From: Acidobacteriota bacterium
Lineage (GTDB): Bacteria; Acidobacteriota; Terriglobia; Acidiferrales; UBA7541
Direction of reading: 5' to 3'
NCBI GenBank assembly: GCA_013289825.1
Contig: JABCZF010000001.1
Coordinates: 186,001-250,000 of the forward strand
Length of the DNA stretch: 64,000 bases
Under the pieces are notes generated by a model. It ran no database searches. It saw only the letters and a list, made by a program, of their open reading frames with translations, and was not told the origin of the DNA. This document shows, piece after piece, positions 45,691 to 52,869 of this stretch. A program made the position numbers and the translations under genes. Position 1 is the first letter of the stretch. Every line of letters starts with the position of its first letter.

Positions 45691-47196
45691 CTAGCCGGTG
45701 CTGACCGCCGATGGAGAGAGTGTGGCGCTAGCCTCTTTGATGCCCGCCTGGATGTTGGCTTCCCAATCGAGGTGCGGAACGGCGGAAGCCGAAGCAGCAC
45801 GGTAAAAATGGAGGGCTTCCGCGGGACGACCCAGCTTTTTGAGAGAAAGCCTTCCCGCGGCCATCAGGGCGAGCAGCGATTGCCTGTCCTTCGGATAGGC
45901 AGTTCGAAGCTTGTCATACTCCGTGACCGCGCGGTCAAAGTTCAGCTGGCCTTCCAGAGAGCGGCACAGTTCGAGCCAGGTTGCCGCTGGCAGGTGCAGG
46001 CCGCCGGCATTTTGGAACTCTTCGTAGTCTTGCCAAGCGGCTTCGGCATCCTGTTTCTTCAAATGGAGCTGGCAAAGCTTGATGGTGGCCTCCTGGTGGC
46101 CCGCCGGGTTTCCCTGTCGCCAGTGAAGCTGCTGGAGCAGCACCAGAGCGTCGGGAGAGTCAGGTTTTGCGGCCACGTGTTCCTGAAGCTTCCTGATGGC
46201 TTCCTCTGGCTTGCCTTGGTCGATGGCTTCGGTCGCCTGTACGATGGCAGGATCTGCTGTCCAGGTCACCTTCTCCTCAATCGCCGAGCTCACCTTGTGT
46301 TCAAGTCCAGAGCGAGAAAGAATGAGCGCGCCAAGCATGCCGAAAGCGAATCCGCCTACGTGCGCCCAATGAGCGACGCCGGAAGACTGGCGAGACATGG
46401 AACCATAGAATACTTCCATCAGACCCCAGAGGGGCAGGAGCCAAATGGCAGGAGCTTTGAAACGTCCGCGGACAACAAAGATCCAGTAGAACATTTCAAT
46501 CTTCAGCTTGGGGAAACGGACCAGGAAGGCACCCATCAGGGCGGCCACGGCCCCCGACGCACCCAGCATGGGCACAAGGCTGCCGGGATTGAACCAAGCA
46601 TGAATCTGGGCCGCTACCGCACCGGCGAGGAGGTAAAAGATCAGATAGATGGCGCGTCCCCAGTTGTCTTCGAGAATAAACCCGGCAAGCCAGAGAAACC
46701 ACATGTTGCCGATAAGATGGAGCCAACCGACGTGAAGGAAATTGCAGCTGAGGTAGGAGATGGCCGTGGGGTGGGCGGGCACAAAGCCATAGCGAGCCAA
46801 AAACGTGTTTCGCTCGAAGTCGCGAAATCTCTCCGAGAGGCTGTCCATCTCCGCTTGCAGTTCCGCGGGATCGTCGACTTGGCGGATATTGGCATCCCAC
46901 GCGTCTTCCGGCTTGCGGTCAGGTGAGGCCAGTTCTTTCCAGTCAGCTGGATACTTGTCGGCAATCGGCGCGACAAATCTGTGCGCATCGTCACCGATTT
47001 TCAGTTCCGGGTGCATCGCAGCAAGGTAGATGAGATGTTTGCGCACCTCGACGCGCTCGGGAGTTAGCGCCTGCTGGGCCTCGATGGTCCCGTGGGTGCC
47101 AAGGAAAGCGATGATATTAAGGGCAATAAGCGCGAACGTGACGATCGGCCAGCGGCGCCCCTGCATGTTTTCGTGGCGGAGGGGTAGGAGTAACAT
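45691..47196 (-). CDS. Rhomboid-family intramembrane serine protease with TPR-like C-terminus
   Basis: 501 residues. First membrane helix at residues 17-33, followed by an unusually long soluble loop (about residues 35-145). The rhomboid core has HLIGNMWFLWLAGFILED, LGASGAVAALMG with Ser214 as nucleophile, and AHWAHVGGFAFG with His279. From about residue 310 a helical TPR-like region (EAIDQGKPEEAIRKLQEHV, AVTEYDKLRTAYPKD) extends to the end. Cleaves membrane protein substrates, unidentified. Divergent from purD. Confidence 0.9.
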   Translation of the reverse strand: MLLLPLRHENMQGRRWPIVTFALIALNIIAFLGTHGTIEAQQALTPERVEVRKHLIYLAAMHPELKIGDDAHRFVAPIADKYPADWKELASPDRKPEDAWDANIRQVDDPAELQAEMDSLSERFRDFERNTFLARYGFVPAHPTAISYLSCNFLHVGWLHLIGNMWFLWLAGFILEDNWGRAIYLIFYLLAGAVAAQIHAWFNPGSLVPMLGASGAVAALMGAFLVRFPKLKIEMFYWIFVVRGRFKAPAIWLLPLWGLMEVFYGSMSRQSSGVAHWAHVGGFAFGMLGALILSRSGLEHKVSSAIEEKVTWTADPAIVQATEAIDQGKPEEAIRKLQEHVAAKPDSPDALVLLQQLHWRQGNPAGHQEATIKLCQLHLKKQDAEAAWQDYEEFQNAGGLHLPAATWLELCRSLEGQLNFDRAVTEYDKLRTAYPKDRQSLLALMAAGRLSLKKLGRPAEALHFYRAASASAVPHLDWEANIQAGIKEASATLSPSAVSTG

Positions 47197-47427
47197 TCAC
47201 AGTCCTTTCGCGTCACAACCGACTCGGGGATGAGCCCCTCGCTACATTCAGTCTGAAGGCTGTTGTCGGGGACGCACGGGAAATGACTGAGCAATACTCG
47301 AATAAGTAAAGATTGCGGCTTACGCTACGACAAACTAAATGCCTATATCCGCCGTTGAAAAACATGGGAGCAAAATGCGCGGCAGAGACAGCGCGCCGGG
47401 GAAATAACCGAGAACAAGCGCGGCACG

Positions 47428-47456
47428 TTGACACCTCTCTACCGGGCGACTATCGT
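47428..47456 (+). promoter_or_regulatory. purD promoter
   Basis: TTGACA (47428-47433), 17-bp spacer, TATCGT (47451-47456). The start would be near 47463, giving a 24-nt leader with CGGAGG at 47473-47478. No purine-box operator recognised. Confidence 0.5.
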
Positions 47457-47486
47457 TCGAGAGGAGTTCTTCCGGAGGCCTTGCGG

Positions 47487-48776
47487 ATGAAGATTTTGGT
47501 GATTGGCGGCGGAGGTCGCGAGCATGCGCTGGTCTGGAAGCTGAAGCAGAGCTCGCGCGTGGAGAAAATCTTGTGCGCGCCGGGGAACGGAGGAATCGCC
47601 GATGACGTGGAGTGCCTTCAGGTGGACCCAGGAGACGTTCAGGCGCTGGTGGCGCTGGCGGGAAAAATTCGTCCGGATCTAACCGTAGTGGGACCGGAAT
47701 TGCCGCTGGTGAACGGGATTTCGGACGCGTTTGCCGAGCGAAACTGGTCCATTGTGGGGCCTTCGCGGCAGGCGGCGCAGCTTGAAGGCAGCAAGATTTT
47801 TTCGAAGGAGTTTCTGCTTCGGCACAGAATTCCGACGGCGAAAATGTATGGCGCTTATGACTCGGCTCGCGATGCGTATGCTGCGCTGAGTGGCGTGCTA
47901 TGGCCGCTGGTGATCAAGGCCGATGGGTTGTGCGCGGGCAAAGGCGTGGTCCTGCCGCCGGATCCGCAATCTGCCCGGCAATTCCTTGAAAACGTGATGG
48001 AGAAAAACCTGCTTGGGCCTGGCGGGCGCCGCGTTCTGTTGGAGGAGACGCTCGAGGGTGAGGAGCTGTCTTTCATCATTCTGACCGACGGCGAACGGTA
48101 TGCCCCCATGGTGCCGACGCGCGATCACAAGCGGGTCTTTGACGGCAACCAGGGGCCTAATACCGGTGGCATGGGAGCCTATTCTTCGGACGAGCTTTTG
48201 ACGGTTGGTTTGCGTGACGCCGTGATTTCCACGATTGTGGAACCCACCCTCCGGGGCCTGGCCAATGAGGGCCTGCCTTACCAGGGCTTCCTGTATATTG
48301 GGCTGATGCTGACCAAGGATGGACCCAAGGTGCTGGAGTTTAATTGCAGGTTAGGCGACCCAGAAGCACAGGCGATTGTGGCGCGGATGGATTTCGACCT
48401 CGCTGAGGTCCTAGCGGATGTGGCGGCCAAGCAGCTAGATCCCACAAAACTGCAATGGAAGAAGGGTGCCAGCGTGTGCGTAGTGCTGGCTTCCGGTGGA
48501 TATCCTGGAAAATTCGAAATTGGGAAGAATATCGATGGACTAACCCCTTCAGTAGTAGATACCGGTGTGAATGTTTTTCACGCTGGAACGCAGCGCGAAC
48601 GCAACTCTCTGGTGACCAGCGGCGGTCGCGTTTTGGGTGTGACGGCGGCGGCAGACTCTCTGGCTGCGGCGCTGGATCTGGCCTATCGGGCCTCGGAGCA
48701 AATCCATTTCGCAGGAATGCACTATCGCAAGGACATTGGCGAACACGTGGGCCGCGTCCAGGCCGCCGGAGACTAG
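47487..48776 (+). CDS. purD: Phosphoribosylamine-glycine ligase
   Basis: Second step of purine synthesis: phosphoribosylamine + glycine + ATP. 429 residues from ATG 47487 (CGGAGG 8 nt upstream); the frame is open from 47313 but the family starts at MKILVIGGGGREHALVWKL. ATP-grasp features: PLVIKADGLCAGKGVVLP, GPNTGGMGAYS and VLEFNCRLGDPEAQAI. A MOSC gene starts 3 nt after its stop. Other purine genes are not in the window. Confidence 0.96.
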   Translation: MKILVIGGGGREHALVWKLKQSSRVEKILCAPGNGGIADDVECLQVDPGDVQALVALAGKIRPDLTVVGPELPLVNGISDAFAERNWSIVGPSRQAAQLEGSKIFSKEFLLRHRIPTAKMYGAYDSARDAYAALSGVLWPLVIKADGLCAGKGVVLPPDPQSARQFLENVMEKNLLGPGGRRVLLEETLEGEELSFIILTDGERYAPMVPTRDHKRVFDGNQGPNTGGMGAYSSDELLTVGLRDAVISTIVEPTLRGLANEGLPYQGFLYIGLMLTKDGPKVLEFNCRLGDPEAQAIVARMDFDLAEVLADVAAKQLDPTKLQWKKGASVCVVLASGGYPGKFEIGKNIDGLTPSVVDTGVNVFHAGTQRERNSLVTSGGRVLGVTAAADSLAAALDLAYRASEQIHFAGMHYRKDIGEHVGRVQAAGD

Positions 48777-48779
48777 GCC

Positions 48780-49192
48780 ATGCCGCATGTGTTAGGACTC
48801 TTCCGTGCGCCAAAACGGGGTTTACCCATGGAGGAGCTGCCAGAGGTCGCCGCGCTAGAAGAGGTGGGGTTCGAGAACTGCGCGCATGCCCAGCCGGGAG
48901 GAAAGCGCCAGGTTTTGCTGGTGGACCGGGAAACACGGGATGCGCGGGAACTCGGTCCAGCAATGATCCGGGAGAACATCACCACGGAAGGGCTCAACGT
49001 TAAAGCTCCGAAGCCGGGCGAATCCCTCCGAGGCGGTGCTGCTCGAGGTATTACCATGGCTTGTACGCCCTGCGGTCAGATAGAAGATTTGCGGCCGGGC
49101 CTGCGCAAAGAAATCCGCGGCAGGCGCGGGATGCTCGCATTGTCAAAGGCGGAGTCATCCGCCGGGGCGACGGTATCGAAAAGCTGGCCTAA
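48780..49192 (+). pseudogene. MOSC-domain protein gene with a 3' frameshift
   Basis: MOSC domains bind molybdenum cofactor or sulfur carriers. The frame from ATG 48780 gives VLGLFRAPKRGLPMEELPEV, VLLVDRETRDARELGPAMIREN, and a conserved Cys in ACTPCGQIEDLRPGLRKEI. At about 49138 the family match jumps frame: IVKGGVIRRGDGIEKLA, ending at 49190-49192, completes the domain, while the original frame runs into unrelated residues (stop at 49194-49196). One missing base explains this. It could be a real mutation or an assembly error. The loss affects only the last 20 residues. Confidence 0.7.
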
Positions 49193-49210
49193 CTAACTTT
49201 TAATGGGGAT

Positions 49211-50215
49211 TTATGGCTTGGGCTTGCGGTGCAACGTGGGCGCATCCGGCGGCTGGTTCTTGTCTTCTTTGGCCTTCTCAACTGGCTCGTCTGGTGGAAC
49301 CACCCAATCAAAGCCGCCCTCGGTCATAGTACCTAGGATGAAACTAGCTTTCTCAGCGATAAGCGGCAACACCGCACGGAGAAAATCCGTGGCGGCCTCC
49401 GGGGCCACCTTGTTGGCCTGGCCGCGGTCGATGCTCTCCCAAACTTTTAGGAATTTTGGTTCGCCGCGCGACAGTTTTTCAATCTCTGGATCGTTGCCCT
49501 GAATGAGTTGCTGTAGAGTCGGCCCCGGAACAGTGTCTGGATAGCGAATTTCCACAAGCGTTTTGGGGGCGTGCTTTTCGGGAGGATAAAGCTGGGTGAA
49601 GCGCGGCCGGAGGAGCCGCGTCTGCCAAAAATCGCCGCGAGTCGCGATCTCTTCCTGATGGATGTGGTATTCGACGGTCCACACTTCAGGGCCGTAGTCG
49701 TCCGGCGCAAACCCAATGACGACTACTTCAAAGAGAGCTTCGTCGGGTTTGAATTCGATCTTGTGGTGAAGCTGGGAGACCAGCGGGCGCAGACGCTCTA
49801 GAAACGCCACACCGATCACATCCAGATCTGGTGCCACTTCCTCGGGATCGCTGGCATAGTGTGGGTTCTTGCCCGCGACGCGAGGAAAATCCTTGTCCAG
49901 GCGCACGGGTTTAGGATCGCTGGTAAGGTGCCACTCGGAGGCTCCCAAAAGAATTCCAATGTGACTGCGGTCGATGCTTAACACACGCGGCGGAATAGAG
50001 TCAGGCTCGACCGGCTGATCGATGGCCGCGAACACGATTATGTCACGAGCGACGTGCACGATGACGCGGCCCCCGGCGAGATTGGCGACGATTTCGCCCC
50101 CACGCTCGCGGTCCTGGGCAGGAGAGCGCTGCCGAGCGACGAGGGAGGCGAGGAAGCACAAACACAAGCAGATCGGAAACCTGCTTCGGCGTCGTTTTGT
50201 GTCAGCAGCTCTCAT
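49211..50215 (-). CDS. Exported hypothetical protein
   Basis: 334 residues. N-terminal signal-like segment (FPICLCLCFLASLVA) after an Arg/Lys-rich stretch. No recognised family. The middle part is beta-rich with VVVIGFAPDDYGPEVWTVEY and many charged loops; the C-terminus is Pro/Lys-rich (PPDEPVEKAKEDKNQPPDAP). Long leader-rich proteins like this occur in Acidobacteriota without known function. Precedes no operon partner; the amidohydrolase gene lies 24 bp upstream on the same strand and may be cotranscribed. Confidence 0.6.
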   Translation of the reverse strand: MRAADTKRRRSRFPICLCLCFLASLVARQRSPAQDRERGGEIVANLAGGRVIVHVARDIIVFAAIDQPVEPDSIPPRVLSIDRSHIGILLGASEWHLTSDPKPVRLDKDFPRVAGKNPHYASDPEEVAPDLDVIGVAFLERLRPLVSQLHHKIEFKPDEALFEVVVIGFAPDDYGPEVWTVEYHIHQEEIATRGDFWQTRLLRPRFTQLYPPEKHAPKTLVEIRYPDTVPGPTLQQLIQGNDPEIEKLSRGEPKFLKVWESIDRGQANKVAPEAATDFLRAVLPLIAEKASFILGTMTEGGFDWVVPPDEPVEKAKEDKNQPPDAPTLHRKPKP

Positions 50216-50239
50216 GACCTTGAGACCAGCACTACAGTT

Positions 50240-51703
50240 CTAAGGCTTGTTCTCGGAAACAGCAGCGGCAGCCTCTTTCGCGCTTGCCAGCAACCGATCA
50301 AGGGCGTTGCGGTCATAGTAGCCGCCATTTCGGATTACGGCCCAAACCTTGCGCGTGTTAGCGATGTTCTCTAATGGATTTGCAGTCAGCAAAACCAGGT
50401 CGGCCGAATGGCTGGTTTCGACAGTGCCGAATTCTTTGTCGCGCCCAAGGAACTGTGCTGCACCGCGGGTCGCCGCCTGTAATGCCTCCATGGGCGTAAA
50501 TCCAGCGCGAACGAACTCGGCGAGTTCGTGATGGAAACTATCTCCGGGAATGACGAAGGGATCGAGCGAGTCCGAACCGACCAGGAGAGGCACACCGGCG
50601 TGATGTAGTTCACCGGTTAGCTTCCAATCGTTAGCGGCCTGACGTCCCAGCCAGGCGGCGTGCTGCTTTATCTGCGGGTCGTCGATGGAGTCGCGCCACT
50701 CTCTCCTAAGCGCGGGCGGGACAAACGCAAGCAGGGGGTCGTCGCTCTTCCAGTCTTCAGGATGAGCGGTGATGTCCAGAGAGGTGAGCGTGGGCGTGAC
50801 CCAAGTCCCGTTTTTCTTTAGGGTTTGGATGAGCGCGGCGGCTTTTTCCGGGCTGTAGGTGGCGTCGGCTTCGTGGGCGATCTGTTCCCACGCGCGGGAG
50901 TCGCCATTTTTTTCGGCTTGGACGAGGCGGGGACGGAGCTCGGCTTCCTTCGAGGAAAAAGACAGCGCAAAAGCGCTGTAGAGAAAATGTTCGATGCTGC
51001 GCATGCCGGCGTCGCTGGCTTCGATGGCGCCGATTTCAAAGGGCAGGTGGCCGACGAAGGGAATGTTTTGCTTTTTTGATTCTTCGGCGACGGCGAAAAA
51101 GGCCTCGCGGGAGGGCATGGAAATGATTTTGATGAAATTCGCGCCGCGCTTTTTGAGGTCATCGACGGCAGCGCGGGCTTCCTCGGCGTTGTGGATGGGA
51201 TACTGCTCGGGAGTTCTCTTGCCACTGGCAGCAAGGAAAGGGCCCGCGGCAACGATGTGCGGCGCGAGGAGCGTGCCGGACTCGGCGTCGCGCTGCCAGG
51301 AGAGGAGCGTGTCGAGATCACCGCCCATGTCTCGCACGCCGGTGATGCCGTTGGCGAGAAGCAGGGGCAGAAGAACCTGTTGGCTCCAAGAGGGATCGGC
51401 GTTGATGCCTGCGAGATGGACATGCATGTCCCAAAAGCCAGGGAGCAAGAATTTTCCGGAGGCGTCGATGGTGCGCGCGGTTTTGGGAATCTTGATCGTT
51501 GCCCGCGTGCCCACCCGAGTGATGTGGCCGGCCTCGATCAGAACGGTCTGATCCGGCTGAGGCGGGCGGCCAGTGGCATCGATGACGGTGACGTGGGTTA
51601 TGGCCAGCTGGGAAGAGGCCTCCGCCGAGGAGAAAGATGGCACGATGAGAAGAGCCACAAGCAGGAGAAAAAGTATCTTTCTAGACCTCAAAGCAACGCT
51701 CAC
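50240..51703 (-). CDS. Exported amidohydrolase-family protein
   Basis: 487 residues with a signal peptide (ILFLLLVALLIVPSFSSAEA) and GTG start. TIM-barrel metal-dependent hydrolase (imidazolonepropionase/prolidase-like branch): LLPGFWDMHVHLAG (HxH metal site), FIKIIS (Lys), VGHLPFE and SIEHFLYS (His ligands) and LLVGSDSL (Asp). Members hydrolyse amide or peptide bonds such as Xaa-Pro or Xaa-Arg/Lys; substrate unknown. 24 bp upstream of the exported hypothetical gene. Confidence 0.88.
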   Translation of the reverse strand: MSVALRSRKILFLLLVALLIVPSFSSAEASSQLAITHVTVIDATGRPPQPDQTVLIEAGHITRVGTRATIKIPKTARTIDASGKFLLPGFWDMHVHLAGINADPSWSQQVLLPLLLANGITGVRDMGGDLDTLLSWQRDAESGTLLAPHIVAAGPFLAASGKRTPEQYPIHNAEEARAAVDDLKKRGANFIKIISMPSREAFFAVAEESKKQNIPFVGHLPFEIGAIEASDAGMRSIEHFLYSAFALSFSSKEAELRPRLVQAEKNGDSRAWEQIAHEADATYSPEKAAALIQTLKKNGTWVTPTLTSLDITAHPEDWKSDDPLLAFVPPALRREWRDSIDDPQIKQHAAWLGRQAANDWKLTGELHHAGVPLLVGSDSLDPFVIPGDSFHHELAEFVRAGFTPMEALQAATRGAAQFLGRDKEFGTVETSHSADLVLLTANPLENIANTRKVWAVIRNGGYYDRNALDRLLASAKEAAAAVSENKP

Positions 51704-51865
51704 ATTCTGGGCGACCGGGCATTTCTAGAAAGCTACCACAAACAGCGGTGGGCGGAGGGGGTTCTTACGGTGTGCCGCTTTGCGGCACGAGATTTGGGAA
51801 GCACTCGTCAGGGTGGTACAGAGCAGGTAAAATAGGGCATTGGATGAAGGAGTGGAAAGCACACT

Positions 51866-52429
51866 ATGGGACTGCGAAAAGCGAAAAGCATTCAACACCA
51901 TGGCAAGCCGTTGACGGAGATTCTTGCGTCGCACGAGCGGTTCTTTCGCGGGAAGGAAGGAGGGGCGCGAGCGGACTTGGCTGGTGCTGATCTTTCGCGT
52001 GCCGATCTCGAGGGAGTCAATTTGAGCGGGGCCATTCTGCGAAGCGCAAACCTCCAGGGTTCGAACTTGCGAAAAGCAAAACTGCCTGGCGCGGACTTGT
52101 CTGGCGCGAATCTTCAGAAGGCCGATTTGCGAAACACGGACATGACCGAAGCGATCCTGCCCGGCGCGGATCTGACGGAAGCGCAAGCCAGCGGCGTGGA
52201 GTTTTTTCGTTGTGACCTCTCGAATGCGATTTTTCATCGGGCGCATCTGCGAAATGTGAACTTGCGGCTGGCGAATGTGAACGGTGCGAAATTCAGCGGC
52301 GCGGACATGGGCGTGGCGATTCTCCGCGAGACGGACCTCACCGGAGCGGACCTTTCTGGCGTGGACCTATCGACCACGCTTATGCCGCGCGGTTATGCCG
52401 CGGCCGAGGTGAAGCAGAAGAGCGCGTAG
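51866..52429 (+). CDS. Pentapeptide-repeat protein
   Basis: 187 residues. From about residue 34 almost the whole protein follows the A(D/N)LxX pattern (ADLAGADLSRADLEGVNLSG and onward), which folds into a right-handed quadrilateral beta-helix. One break at EFFRCDLSNAIF. The N-terminal 33 residues are non-repeating and basic. Some such proteins (Qnr, MfpA) protect gyrase, but most have unknown roles. Confidence 0.92.
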   Translation: MGLRKAKSIQHHGKPLTEILASHERFFRGKEGGARADLAGADLSRADLEGVNLSGAILRSANLQGSNLRKAKLPGADLSGANLQKADLRNTDMTEAILPGADLTEAQASGVEFFRCDLSNAIFHRAHLRNVNLRLANVNGAKFSGADMGVAILRETDLTGADLSGVDLSTTLMPRGYAAAEVKQKSA

Positions 52430-52454
52430 CTTTGACGCGTAATTCTTGGGGCGG

Positions 52455-52727
52455 ATGGCACCTAGAGTTCTTGCCGAAGCTGGCCGATTCGACAGAAACT
52501 CTCAGCTAGCTCCGGCCAGTTTTCATCAGCACCCCGCTATTTTTCGCGCCATTCATGGGCGTCATGAAGTTCTGGAAGGGCCCGCAGCTGAAGAAATCAT
52601 TATCCTCGAGTTTCCTAGCTACGAAGAGGCCAAGGCTTGCTACCAAAGTGTGGAATATCGGGCCGCAAGCGAGCGTCGCTTCCAGGCAGGAGACTACCGT
52701 TTCATCATCACCGAGGGCCAGGCGTAA
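52455..52727 (+). CDS. DUF1330-like protein, divergent N-terminus
   Basis: 90 residues. The C-terminal half is a clear DUF1330 pattern: RHEVLEGPAAEEIIILEFPS, then EEAKACYQSVEYRAASERR. The N-terminal half (MAPRVLAEAGRFDRNSQLAP) aligns only loosely and lacks the usual Asp and Gly residues. It may be a decaying or fast-evolving copy. Dimeric alpha/beta-barrel fold; function unknown. Start at ATG 52446 or 52455. Confidence 0.6.
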   Translation: MAPRVLAEAGRFDRNSQLAPASFHQHPAIFRAIHGRHEVLEGPAAEEIIILEFPSYEEAKACYQSVEYRAASERRFQAGDYRFIITEGQA

Positions 52728-52869
52728 TCCATACCCTGGAATCCTTGGCATGCCTTTCCTGGCGCGTAATTCTTCGAGCAGAGGGCCGCTCGCGGTAATG
52801 GCCAACGGCATCCCCGCGTGGTAGCCTCGGGCGGAAGAGCAAACGCCCTTCCGGGCATGCCTGTGACCT

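Noticed and set aside
45676..46926. Plus-strand open frame (416 codons) opposite the rhomboid gene
   Set aside because: Shadow; no domain, and the minus strand encodes an intact rhomboid active site.
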